NCBI GenBank assembly: GCA_027619225.1
Contig: JAQCFW010000009.1
Location: 21,558 to 85,557, forward strand
DNA from: Bacteroidota bacterium
GTDB lineage: Bacteria > Bacteroidota > Bacteroidia > Flavobacteriales_D > Sanyastnellaceae
DNA length: 64,000 nucleotides
Direction of reading: 5' to 3'
The notes under the pieces were generated by a model. The model did no database searches. It worked only from the letters and a program-made list of their open reading frames with translations, and was not told the origin of the DNA. Of this stretch, positions 54,936-62,523 are shown one piece after another. The position numbers and the translations under genes are program-made. Positions within the stretch are counted from its first letter, which is position 1, and each line of letters opens with the position of its first letter.

Positions 54936-57137
54936 TTAGTCTACCAATTCTTTAGTAGGGACTACTGCTTCTGGAGTTTTGTAAATGAGGTCAAGCTCAT
55001 CGATGATGTTCGTTGCACCAGCGAACTTGTCTACGATCCAAAGTACGTAGCGTATATCAACAGAGATGGTGCGTTGTAGCTCAGGCTCGAAAGCAATATC
55101 TCCACTCATCGCTTCCCAGTTTCCGTCGAATGCAAGTCCGATGAGATCGCCGTTGGCATTCATAACGGGTGAACCAGAGTTTCCTCCAGTAATGTCAGTT
55201 CCGTGAAGGAAGCAAATGTTAAGATCACCACTTTCATCAGCGTATTGACCGAAGTCACGAGCTTTTAAGAGTTCTTCTAAGCGTGCAGGAACAATGAACT
55301 CAGGGTCAGAATTGTCCATTTTTTGTAGAATTCCATCTGAGGTAGTTACGAAGTCGTATTGAACGGCATCGGCAGGAGAGTAGTCACCTACTGGACCGTA
55401 TGTACAACGCATCGTTGAGTTGGCATCTGGGTAGAAAGCTTTGTTAGGCTGCATCTCGCGAAGCCCTTTAACGAATAGGCGGTATCCTTTGTCGAACTTA
55501 GCTTGAGCATCGCTCTCCATAGAGCCAAAGTACGTTTGTAGAATACTCATCGCTGCAGAAACTGCGAGATCCTTGTTTAAGGCTTTCTCAGATGGGTTCT
55601 CGATAAAAGCACGTGCAGCATCTTCATTCACGAGGAAACTTTTTGAGTACATTTTTGAAGCGTAGCGTTCGATTGATCCTTTGTACTTCGCTTCAACAGT
55701 AGCGAAGAATGAAGGAAGGTGCTCTGCAGAAATATCAGTTTTATATTTACTCATAAGATTCGTGAACAGATCTCTGTCAGTTGACATATCGTAATCCTTG
55801 AAGAATCCATCACATAAGTCAGAAAGACGGGTTTTCGTTGCAGCAACTTGATCAGCATCTTCAGAGAATAGGCCTGGAGCCGTACGGCCAAAGCGGACTG
55901 CAAATAACGTGATGTCAGATCCTATAAGTCCTGCTTCTAAAGCATAAGCATCTGCCTTTGCAGTAGCGTCTGTAGCAGAGTAATACTCTTCGATAAGCTG
56001 AAGAGCTTCACCGTACTCTGCTTGTCGTTCTGCGCTTGAAGCGGCCCAGTTAGAAAATCTTTGCTCGATAGCCTCCTTCTGAGATTGTACATCTAAAGCT
56101 TTAAGACCCTTTGATTGGCCGATGTAGTATTTCCAGTAGTTGGCTGTTTGGGCATACTTGGCAGCATATTGGATGCGAACACCTAGGTCAGCGTCCATAT
56201 GCTCCTTCATCGTGCGAAGCTTTAGATCACGAACGTCCACAACGCTTGGATTGTGAAGAGCTAGCGCTTGCTCAATTCCCCAGCTGCTGAGGAAGCGATC
56301 CGTAGATCCAGGATATCCCATCACCATGGTGAAGTCCCCGTTTTGGACACCTTCCATGCTTATGTTCAGGTGACGTTTAGGAGAGTAAGGAACGTTGGTC
56401 TCAGCATACTCGGCTGGATTGTTGTCCTCATCTGCATAGATTCTCAGCATAGAGAAATCTCCAGTATGACGAGGCCACATCCAGTTGTCAGTGTCACCAC
56501 CGTACTTGCCTACACTCTCAGGTGGAGCACCCACAAGGCGAATGTCTCTGTAAGTGTTGTATGTAAACATGTAGAATTCATTGTCGTAGTAGAATCCATT
56601 GATTTCATACTCGTAGCCATGAGCATCTGCTTCAGAGTACTCAGTATTGATTTCGCCTTTCGCAGCATTGATCGCTTCGTTTCGCTCATCTTCACTCATC
56701 TCACTGGTTACGTTTGCAAGAACGCGGTCAGTGATGTCATCAATGCGAACTAGGAAGCTCACTTCGAATCCGTCAATGTGCATTTCTTCATCTTTACTAA
56801 GAGCGAAAAACCCATCTGTAAGATAGTCATTCTCAGGAGAGCTGAAACCTTGAATCGCACCGTAAGAACAGTGGTGGTTTGTCAGAACTAGTCCTTGTGA
56901 AGAAATTACTTCAGCAGTACAGCTCCCTCCGTTAAGACGGAGGATTGCATCTTTAATAGACGCGTTGTTGATATCGTAGATGTCGTCAGCAGTTAGGCGA
57001 AATCCAGAGTTTTGCATTGATTCCTCATTGATTTCCTCAAGAGTGTGCATAAGCCACATACCTTCTTGCGCCCAAGATACAGGAGCAAAGAAAACCGTTG
57101 CTAAAGCAATTAATGTGATTGAATAAATATGTTTCAT
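54936..57137 (-). CDS. S46 family dipeptidyl-peptidase, DPP7-type
   Basis: A secreted serine dipeptidyl-peptidase of 733 residues that trims dipeptides from peptide N-termini in the periplasm. The signal peptide ends about VSWAQ (residue 24). Catalytic His is in LTNHHC (88-89), Asp in the WPRHTGDFSMLR region and Ser654 in GGNSGSP. The residue 18 positions after the serine is Gly672 in FDGNW. In characterised enzymes Gly here marks DPP7 (hydrophobic P1), and Arg marks DPP11 (Asp/Glu P1). It ends in an efficient-looking terminator hairpin. Confidence 0.92.
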   Translation of the reverse strand: MKHIYSITLIALATVFFAPVSWAQEGMWLMHTLEEINEESMQNSGFRLTADDIYDINNASIKDAILRLNGGSCTAEVISSQGLVLTNHHCSYGAIQGFSSPENDYLTDGFFALSKDEEMHIDGFEVSFLVRIDDITDRVLANVTSEMSEDERNEAINAAKGEINTEYSEADAHGYEYEINGFYYDNEFYMFTYNTYRDIRLVGAPPESVGKYGGDTDNWMWPRHTGDFSMLRIYADEDNNPAEYAETNVPYSPKRHLNISMEGVQNGDFTMVMGYPGSTDRFLSSWGIEQALALHNPSVVDVRDLKLRTMKEHMDADLGVRIQYAAKYAQTANYWKYYIGQSKGLKALDVQSQKEAIEQRFSNWAASSAERQAEYGEALQLIEEYYSATDATAKADAYALEAGLIGSDITLFAVRFGRTAPGLFSEDADQVAATKTRLSDLCDGFFKDYDMSTDRDLFTNLMSKYKTDISAEHLPSFFATVEAKYKGSIERYASKMYSKSFLVNEDAARAFIENPSEKALNKDLAVSAAMSILQTYFGSMESDAQAKFDKGYRLFVKGLREMQPNKAFYPDANSTMRCTYGPVGDYSPADAVQYDFVTTSDGILQKMDNSDPEFIVPARLEELLKARDFGQYADESGDLNICFLHGTDITGGNSGSPVMNANGDLIGLAFDGNWEAMSGDIAFEPELQRTISVDIRYVLWIVDKFAGATNIIDELDLIYKTPEAVVPTKELVD

Positions 57138-57158
57138 TCTAGTAGGTTTTATTTAAAA

Positions 57159-57665
57159 TTATTTTTGTGTGTCAGGCTCAGCGATCCAATTTGCTTTGCT
57201 CATTAAGTCTTCTATTTTAGCGTAAAGTTCATCGAGATCAGGGCCGTTATATCTGTTAAATACAGTTTTTCCGTTGATTGTAGAAATTGCTACAGGGAGA
57301 TCCATGATCCTTTTGTCATCATATCTGTCATTAAGTTCAAGGTATCCGTTTGCTTCTGCATAAGTCACTATTTGCTCTATGTCGATGAGGGGAAGTGTAC
57401 TCTTGTACTTTCCTTCGTCTAAATGACGTCCCATCACTTCTTCAGTGAATCGACCTACTGTAAGAGAAGCGCGTCCATCATTTAAAACTTCAAAAGCAAA
57501 AGAGGGGCATGAACCATAGCACATCGTTCTTTGAAGTCCGAGGGAAATTTCCAAAGGGACATACGTAGAAGTATTTGTTTCGGGGATTTCCTTTATTCCA
57601 GAACACCCGGTTAAAATTGCGATCACAAAAGCAAATAATGAGAAATATGTTACGTAAACCTTCAC
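57159..57665 (-). CDS. DUF6438-type lipoprotein
   Basis: A 168-residue lipoprotein: signal peptide with lipobox LTGC (Cys about 21). The mature part has ISLGLQRTMCYGSCPSFAFE (about 44-63) and NDGRASLTVGRF, the pattern of the DUF6438 family, whose function is unknown. A second pair of cysteines, in MCYGSCP, may form a disulfide. The gene overlaps the preceding yidC by 4 bp and is probably in its operon. Confidence 0.8.
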   Translation of the reverse strand: MKVYVTYFSLFAFVIAILTGCSGIKEIPETNTSTYVPLEISLGLQRTMCYGSCPSFAFEVLNDGRASLTVGRFTEEVMGRHLDEGKYKSTLPLIDIEQIVTYAEANGYLELNDRYDDKRIMDLPVAISTINGKTVFNRYNGPDLDELYAKIEDLMSKANWIAEPDTQK

Positions 57666-59569
57666 TTTTTATTTTTGCCCTTTTTAGCCTTAGAAGCTTT
57701 AATTTCCTTGGTTTTCTGCGTTTGTACCTTTTGCATTTCTGTAAGACGTTCCTGAAAAGCTGACTTTTTCTTAGGGTTCTTAACGTTCTCAGCAATGTTC
57801 GCAAGAATCTTGTCTTCGTCTATGAAGTAGCGTTTGATGATTAACATTTGGCCTATAGAAACAAGGTTAGCGACTAAGAAATAGAGACTCAGGCCCGCAG
57901 CAAACTTGTTGAAGAAGAACAACATCGTAAATGGGATAAAGTTCTGAATCATTTTCATATCAGGCATTCCGGCCTGCTTAGGTTGTGGCGGCTGGCCCGC
58001 TGTGGTCATGCGCATGTAGAAAAACATCGAGATAGCCATCAGCACCGTAAACCCACTGATATGAGCGCCATACAGAGGTATCTCAAATGGCAGATCAAGG
58101 ATGCTGTCGTATGCTGCAAGGTCGTCCGCCCACAAAAAACTCTTTCCTCTGAGGTCTATGTTCGCAGGGAAGAAGCGGAACATAGCGTAAAGAATAGGCA
58201 TTTGTAGTAAGGCAGGAAGACAGCCGGCCATGGGGTTAACTCCCGACTTTCTGTAAAGTTCCATAGTCGCTTGTTGTCGGGCTACCTTATCCTCAGGATG
58301 GTCCTCGTTAATCTTCTCGATTTGAGGACGAAGCATTTTCATTTTCGCTGAGCTCAGGAAGTTCTTCCAAGTAATAGGGAAGAGAAACATTTTGATTATC
58401 AAAGTAATAATCAGGATGATCAGCCCCGCGCTCACAAAGCGAGCATTTAAATAGTCGTAAAGAGGCAAGATGAAATTTCTGTTGACCCAACCGAAAATCC
58501 ACCAACCATAGTCGATTATTTTACCTACTTCGGTTAATCCGGTGGCATTTATCAGTTCAAGATCGTTGGGGCCAAAGTAAAAACTTAAGTTGTGCTCCAT
58601 AGTCCCGCCTAAAGACTTTGCCACCATAGGAAGGTCGGCAGAAAACAGCAGGGTAGAAGTGGTGTCTTCTTCGAACAGTTGATTCGACAATATTGCACCT
58701 TTCTCAAATCCACCATCCACAGCCACCAGAGCAGAGAAAAAATCTTGCTTAAAGGCCACCCATTCTAGATTGTACTCAATCGTTTCTTCGTCCGATCTCC
58801 CTTCTGATAGGTAGTCCCGTCCACGTCCTTCTTCCTTGTAAAAAATAGATGTGTGCTGCCTTTCCCACTCAAGTCCTTTCTCATTTCTCAATCCAGTTGC
58901 AGACCAAACGAATTTCTGTTCAGGCAACACAATTCCATCAAAACCTATAAAAGTAATTCTCGTTTTAAGTTCATATCCTTCCAGATTGTGTCTTACCTCA
59001 ATTTTACCAGTTTTCGTTTCTGAAGTCAGGTAAATTGTGCTATCTGTTTTAGATTTACTGTTAAAATTCAGATCAGTCATTTTAATTCGACCTGTACCAG
59101 GCACGTCGAAATACAGATCCATAGAACTCCGATTTGCATCCCAAAGCTCGATCGCTTCACCATCCCTAGAGCGTACATTTCCATCAGTAAGTGTCGCCGA
59201 TATCGGTAGCCCTCCACGGGAATCTAACATTAAGTCGAGTACGGATGATTTAATCTGGAATTCTTTATCCTGACCATAAACGGCACGGGCAAGTGGACCG
59301 TACTTTTTACGAAGTTCATCGGGAACAGCATATTGCCCAAGAGAGTCAAATTCGAGATTTGTCAAGGCGTTTTCAGCAACCAAATCCTCGGTTGGACGTT
59401 CTGCTTGAACTTGATTAACTTGACGAGATTGAGCCTCAAGAGCTGCGTCTGCCTCTGCCTCAGCAAGTTCCATTTGGGCTAATTCCTCCTCGGTAGGAGC
59501 GGTGTACCAGTTGTATCCCATTAACAGGGTGAACATGAGTACAAACCCGATAATTGTGTTTTTATCCAT
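57662..59569 (-). CDS. yidC: Membrane protein insertase YidC
   Basis: Inserts and folds inner-membrane proteins. The 635 residues start with an N-terminal anchor (DKNTIIGFVLMFTLLMGYNW), followed by a large periplasmic beta-domain (about 60-350). The conserved five-helix core contains FPITWKNFLSSAKMKMLRPQ (about 397-416), GVNPMAGCLPALLQMPIL and PFTMLFFFNKFAAGLSLYFL. The tail is lysine-rich, as in Bacteroidota YidC, and likely touches ribosomes. A -7 element TAACTTCG sits 7 bp before the ATG. Confidence 0.95.
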   Translation of the reverse strand: MDKNTIIGFVLMFTLLMGYNWYTAPTEEELAQMELAEAEADAALEAQSRQVNQVQAERPTEDLVAENALTNLEFDSLGQYAVPDELRKKYGPLARAVYGQDKEFQIKSSVLDLMLDSRGGLPISATLTDGNVRSRDGEAIELWDANRSSMDLYFDVPGTGRIKMTDLNFNSKSKTDSTIYLTSETKTGKIEVRHNLEGYELKTRITFIGFDGIVLPEQKFVWSATGLRNEKGLEWERQHTSIFYKEEGRGRDYLSEGRSDEETIEYNLEWVAFKQDFFSALVAVDGGFEKGAILSNQLFEEDTTSTLLFSADLPMVAKSLGGTMEHNLSFYFGPNDLELINATGLTEVGKIIDYGWWIFGWVNRNFILPLYDYLNARFVSAGLIILIITLIIKMFLFPITWKNFLSSAKMKMLRPQIEKINEDHPEDKVARQQATMELYRKSGVNPMAGCLPALLQMPILYAMFRFFPANIDLRGKSFLWADDLAAYDSILDLPFEIPLYGAHISGFTVLMAISMFFYMRMTTAGQPPQPKQAGMPDMKMIQNFIPFTMLFFFNKFAAGLSLYFLVANLVSIGQMLIIKRYFIDEDKILANIAENVKNPKKKSAFQERLTEMQKVQTQKTKEIKASKAKKGKNKK

Positions 59570-59576
59570 TGCGGCG

Positions 59577-59584
59577 CGAAGTTA
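59577..59584 (-). promoter_or_regulatory. -7 element of yidC
   Basis: Minus-strand TAACTTCG ends 7 bp before the yidC ATG, implying a near-leaderless transcript separate from the upstream kdsC-like operon. Confidence 0.45.
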
Positions 59585-59616
59585 GGTAAGAGTGCAAGTA
59601 CATAAGGTGCGTTTTA

Positions 59617-60135
59617 TCACCATTTGTGAGCATTTTCTGAAGACCAAACTCCTTTCAATCTCATCGCCTGTTCCAATAAATCTCTCACACAACCTTTTCC
59701 ACCTCCCTTGGGGCTAATGTAGTGAGCTATATTTCTAACTTCTTCTACTGCATCTTCGGGGCATACAGCTAAACCGACTTCCCTCATTGCCACAATATCG
59801 GGAATATCATCACCCATGTATGCTACCTTGTTGAGTGGGATTTTAAGTTTCTTGCACAGTGCTTTCAACGATTCAAATTTATCCTCACATCCGAGGTGTA
59901 CCTCTTCGACTCCCAATTTCACCATCCTGGTAGCAACTGATTTTTCATTTCCTCCAGTAAGCAGAGCCAATTTTAACCCCTGTTTTACAGCCCATTGAAC
60001 GGCAAAACCATCTCTGGTTGATGCCTGCCTTACTTCACTGCCGTCAGGCATTAACAGTACTATTCCATCGGTAAAAACTCCGTCATAGTCAAATGCAAAG
60101 AGTTCGATATGGGCAAGTTTAGTCTTATAATTCAT
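59617..60135 (-). CDS. KdsC-like HAD phosphatase
   Basis: A 172-residue C0-type HAD phosphatase, like KDO-8-phosphate phosphatase (LPS core synthesis) or N-acylneuraminate cytidylyltransferase partners. Motif I FDYDGVFTDG (about 14-23), motif II LLTGGNEKSV, and motif IV MGDDIPDIVAM (about 107-117). The C-terminal GGGKGCVRDLLEQ is also typical of KdsC. It is the last of four tightly packed genes, 3 bp after the DUF2520-like gene. Confidence 0.85.
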   Translation of the reverse strand: MNYKTKLAHIELFAFDYDGVFTDGIVLLMPDGSEVRQASTRDGFAVQWAVKQGLKLALLTGGNEKSVATRMVKLGVEEVHLGCEDKFESLKALCKKLKIPLNKVAYMGDDIPDIVAMREVGLAVCPEDAVEEVRNIAHYISPKGGGKGCVRDLLEQAMRLKGVWSSENAHKW

Positions 60136-60138
60136 TGC

Positions 60139-60930
60139 TTAATGAGTATTGTGGCTTTCAGAAATATGTTTGCTTAAAAGACGATAAAATTCGGCCATTT
60201 CCTGAGAGTTGGAGAACGACTTGATCAATTCCAGGTGTTTTTGCTGGCTGCCTTTGTCGCCTCTTAAAGCGACCCCCGTTTGCCTCTCGAACGAAGTCCC
60301 TGTTGCTGCTCCATTCATGAGCCCCTCTGCTAAAGTATGCAGTAGGTCTGTGGAAAATCCAGAATCTTTGAGTATTTGTTGTGATAGTGCAAGGCAGTGG
60401 TTTGCGAAATTGTCAGCAAACACAGCAGCTAGATGCACTTTGTCTCTCACCTCTGATGGTGCGTAAAATCCACGGCCACCCACACATTTCACGATCCTGT
60501 CTAACGTCTCCTTAAACTCATCGGAACTTGCATCCACTCCGAACGGTACTCCTGAAAGGCTGTCATGAACTGACTCCGCATTAAAACTCTTTATAGGCCA
60601 AACCACACCATTCACTTCTCCCAGAACCTCTCTTTTGGTTACCCCTGAAGCATGAAATCTTTTCAGACTCTTGGGGATCAACTTGGCAGTATTTTCAAGA
60701 GCATCGTCTTTTATAAGTACAGCTACGGCGTCTACATTTGTGTTAAAATCCTCAATTCTATCGACAACTTTCGCGTTGTCTAATCCCGAAGCAAGTTTCT
60801 CCGCTCCAAGCCTATTGCGGTTGTAAATCTCCACGATCTCTACCCCACCTACAGACAGAGCCTTGCAAAGCGCTTGTGCTACTTTACCGGAACCTATAAT
60901 GCTGATCCTGAGAGGGGCGATGCGATTCAT
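60139..60930 (-). CDS. Rossmann-like DUF2520 protein
   Basis: A 263-residue NAD(P)-binding protein: GSGKVAQALCKAL (about 13-25) near the N-terminus, and a helical C-terminal DUF2520 domain with HLAAVFADNFANHCLALSQQ (about 166-185). Substrate is unknown in the family. It lies 1 bp from the membrane protein gene upstream and 3 bp from the kdsC-like gene downstream, so one operon. Confidence 0.85.
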   Translation of the reverse strand: MNRIAPLRISIIGSGKVAQALCKALSVGGVEIVEIYNRNRLGAEKLASGLDNAKVVDRIEDFNTNVDAVAVLIKDDALENTAKLIPKSLKRFHASGVTKREVLGEVNGVVWPIKSFNAESVHDSLSGVPFGVDASSDEFKETLDRIVKCVGGRGFYAPSEVRDKVHLAAVFADNFANHCLALSQQILKDSGFSTDLLHTLAEGLMNGAATGTSFERQTGVALRGDKGSQQKHLELIKSFSNSQEMAEFYRLLSKHISESHNTH

Positions 60931-60931
60931 G

Positions 60932-61879
60932 CTACAGTTTTAAAAAGTGTTTGAATATTCTAACAATTAGACTTATCAAGAACATCAAACCACCGAGTAA
61001 AATTACGATTGTTAAGGGCAATTTGGTTGCTTTGATCACAATCGTCTTGCCATCTGCCGATTCCCCCAAGATCTCATTTTTCACATCATATGCAATTGTC
61101 CATCTTTTAGCCGCTTCATGATACAAGTTTGAAAATTCAAACACCCTTTCTCCAGCTGTTCCGTTAGACCAAACCTCCACTTCCATTTTCTTCCCTTCAT
61201 CTATAAAAGGAACGATCGTCCAGTATTCTTCTAGGTCGATGAAAAAATCCATCGAAGTATAGTGATCAGCCAGGGATCTAAAGATCATGTCGTCAACTTT
61301 CACGTGACTGCCTCTTCTATACATTCGCGGTACAACATCGAAATACTCAACGATAATTTCATTCTCGTTCTTTTCGATAAAACTTGCGAAATACGGCCCC
61401 ATTGAAACGGTGTCTCCCAACTCAAGTATCAATTCGGGTCTGTGATTTGAGTGAGAAATAATTTCTGTTGAGATGTTTGTATAAGCGTACCCCCATGCGA
61501 CAATGGCCACACTCAGCCTCAATGTATTATGCCATCTTGTCACAGTCGCTGAGAAAAGAGCTGCAAAAAGCACTCCAGCCAACAAGTATTCGTGTGGCTG
61601 AATAGAGTGCCTGTGATATACACCCGCCAAGCATATACTAGAGGCCAACAACGCAATTGCATTACGTCTCCACACGTCATTCCCGCCTTTCTCTAATGCG
61701 GCTATCACACCTGACATGAATAGAAGCAAAACGCCAAGCGCCAATGTCATTCTCTCTCCAAAATCTTCGAAGCCTGTAATGACCAAGACCCCCACAAAAA
61801 CAACTCCGGTAAAAATCAAGAGAGACCGCTCCAGAAATCTTAATATTCCCAGCAAACTTGTTTCCCGCCCCAGATCCAT
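60932..61879 (-). CDS. Membrane protein of unknown function
   Basis: A 315-residue protein I do not recognise. Five or six hydrophobic segments occur in the first half (about 16-35, 43-62, 73-88, 95-113, 118-135), then a soluble extracytoplasmic domain of about 150 residues rich in beta pattern, and a final helix (TIVILLGGLMFLISLIV, about 288-304) with a basic tail. It shares one base with the exonuclease gene upstream and sits 1 bp before the DUF2520 gene, so it is firmly inside that operon. Confidence 0.7.
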   Translation of the reverse strand: MDLGRETSLLGILRFLERSLLIFTGVVFVGVLVITGFEDFGERMTLALGVLLLFMSGVIAALEKGGNDVWRRNAIALLASSICLAGVYHRHSIQPHEYLLAGVLFAALFSATVTRWHNTLRLSVAIVAWGYAYTNISTEIISHSNHRPELILELGDTVSMGPYFASFIEKNENEIIVEYFDVVPRMYRRGSHVKVDDMIFRSLADHYTSMDFFIDLEEYWTIVPFIDEGKKMEVEVWSNGTAGERVFEFSNLYHEAAKRWTIAYDVKNEILGESADGKTIVIKATKLPLTIVILLGGLMFLISLIVRIFKHFLKL

Positions 61880-62430
61880 TAAACGATGTTCATGGGGTTT
61901 GCGACCTGAATAAAGAGTTCCGCCATATTTCTGGCATCCTCTATTGCTCGATGTTGGGTTCCATTGAATTCCAGACCCTCAAGTTTTAATGCGTTTTTTA
62001 AGCCAATTTGGTTTTTCGCTCCTTTAAATTTACTGTAATGTCTTTGCAGACAAGCCCAATATCTAAGCCAATTCAACTCCATATCATGAAGCCTAGCGTC
62101 TGCAACAAACTGTCTCTTGTCGAACTCTCCCCAACTTAGAAGAGCGGTGGGAGTAGCGTCAGGGTTCATCCACTCTTCGAATCTTTTTACAACAACGTTA
62201 AAGTTGTCGGCGGAGTCAACATCTTCTTGAGTGATGCTAGTGAGTTTAGTGCAAAACTTATCGATTTTAGGGTGAACGACGGGTAAGATAAATTCACAAA
62301 ACTCATCAACAATCTCAAGTTTTTCATTCACCTTAACCGCTCCGATCTCGATGATCTCAACCTTCTGAGGTTTGGGACTTCTCCAACAGGTCGCCTCTAA
62401 ATCGTATATGATAAATTGCCTTTTTGACAT
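61879..62430 (-). CDS. 3'-5' exonuclease of the KapD/ERI type
   Basis: A 183-residue DEDDh exonuclease related to eukaryotic ERI-1 and Bacillus KapD. Motifs: YDLEATCW (about 9-16; Asp, Glu), LLSWGEFDKRQF (about 99-110) and HRAIEDARNMAELF (about 161-174; His, Asp). RNA 3'-end trimming is likely from family members, though the bacterial role is unclear. A -7 element TACATTTA precedes the ATG by 6 bp. First gene of the four-gene cluster ending with the kdsC-like phosphatase. Confidence 0.85.
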   Translation of the reverse strand: MSKRQFIIYDLEATCWRSPKPQKVEIIEIGAVKVNEKLEIVDEFCEFILPVVHPKIDKFCTKLTSITQEDVDSADNFNVVVKRFEEWMNPDATPTALLSWGEFDKRQFVADARLHDMELNWLRYWACLQRHYSKFKGAKNQIGLKNALKLEGLEFNGTQHRAIEDARNMAELFIQVANPMNIV

Positions 62431-62436
62431 GCGCAG

Positions 62437-62444
62437 TAAATGTA
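62437..62444 (-). promoter_or_regulatory. -7 element of the exonuclease operon
   Basis: Minus-strand TACATTTA ends 6 bp before the ATG at 62430. The upstream gap of 93 bp shows no other motif. Confidence 0.4.
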
Positions 62445-62523
62445 CGTTTTTATATTCCCATGATAGTTTCTACCTCCGCACATTTATGAACGATAGAAAA
62501 TACTTACTCACGCAAACCCCAAC

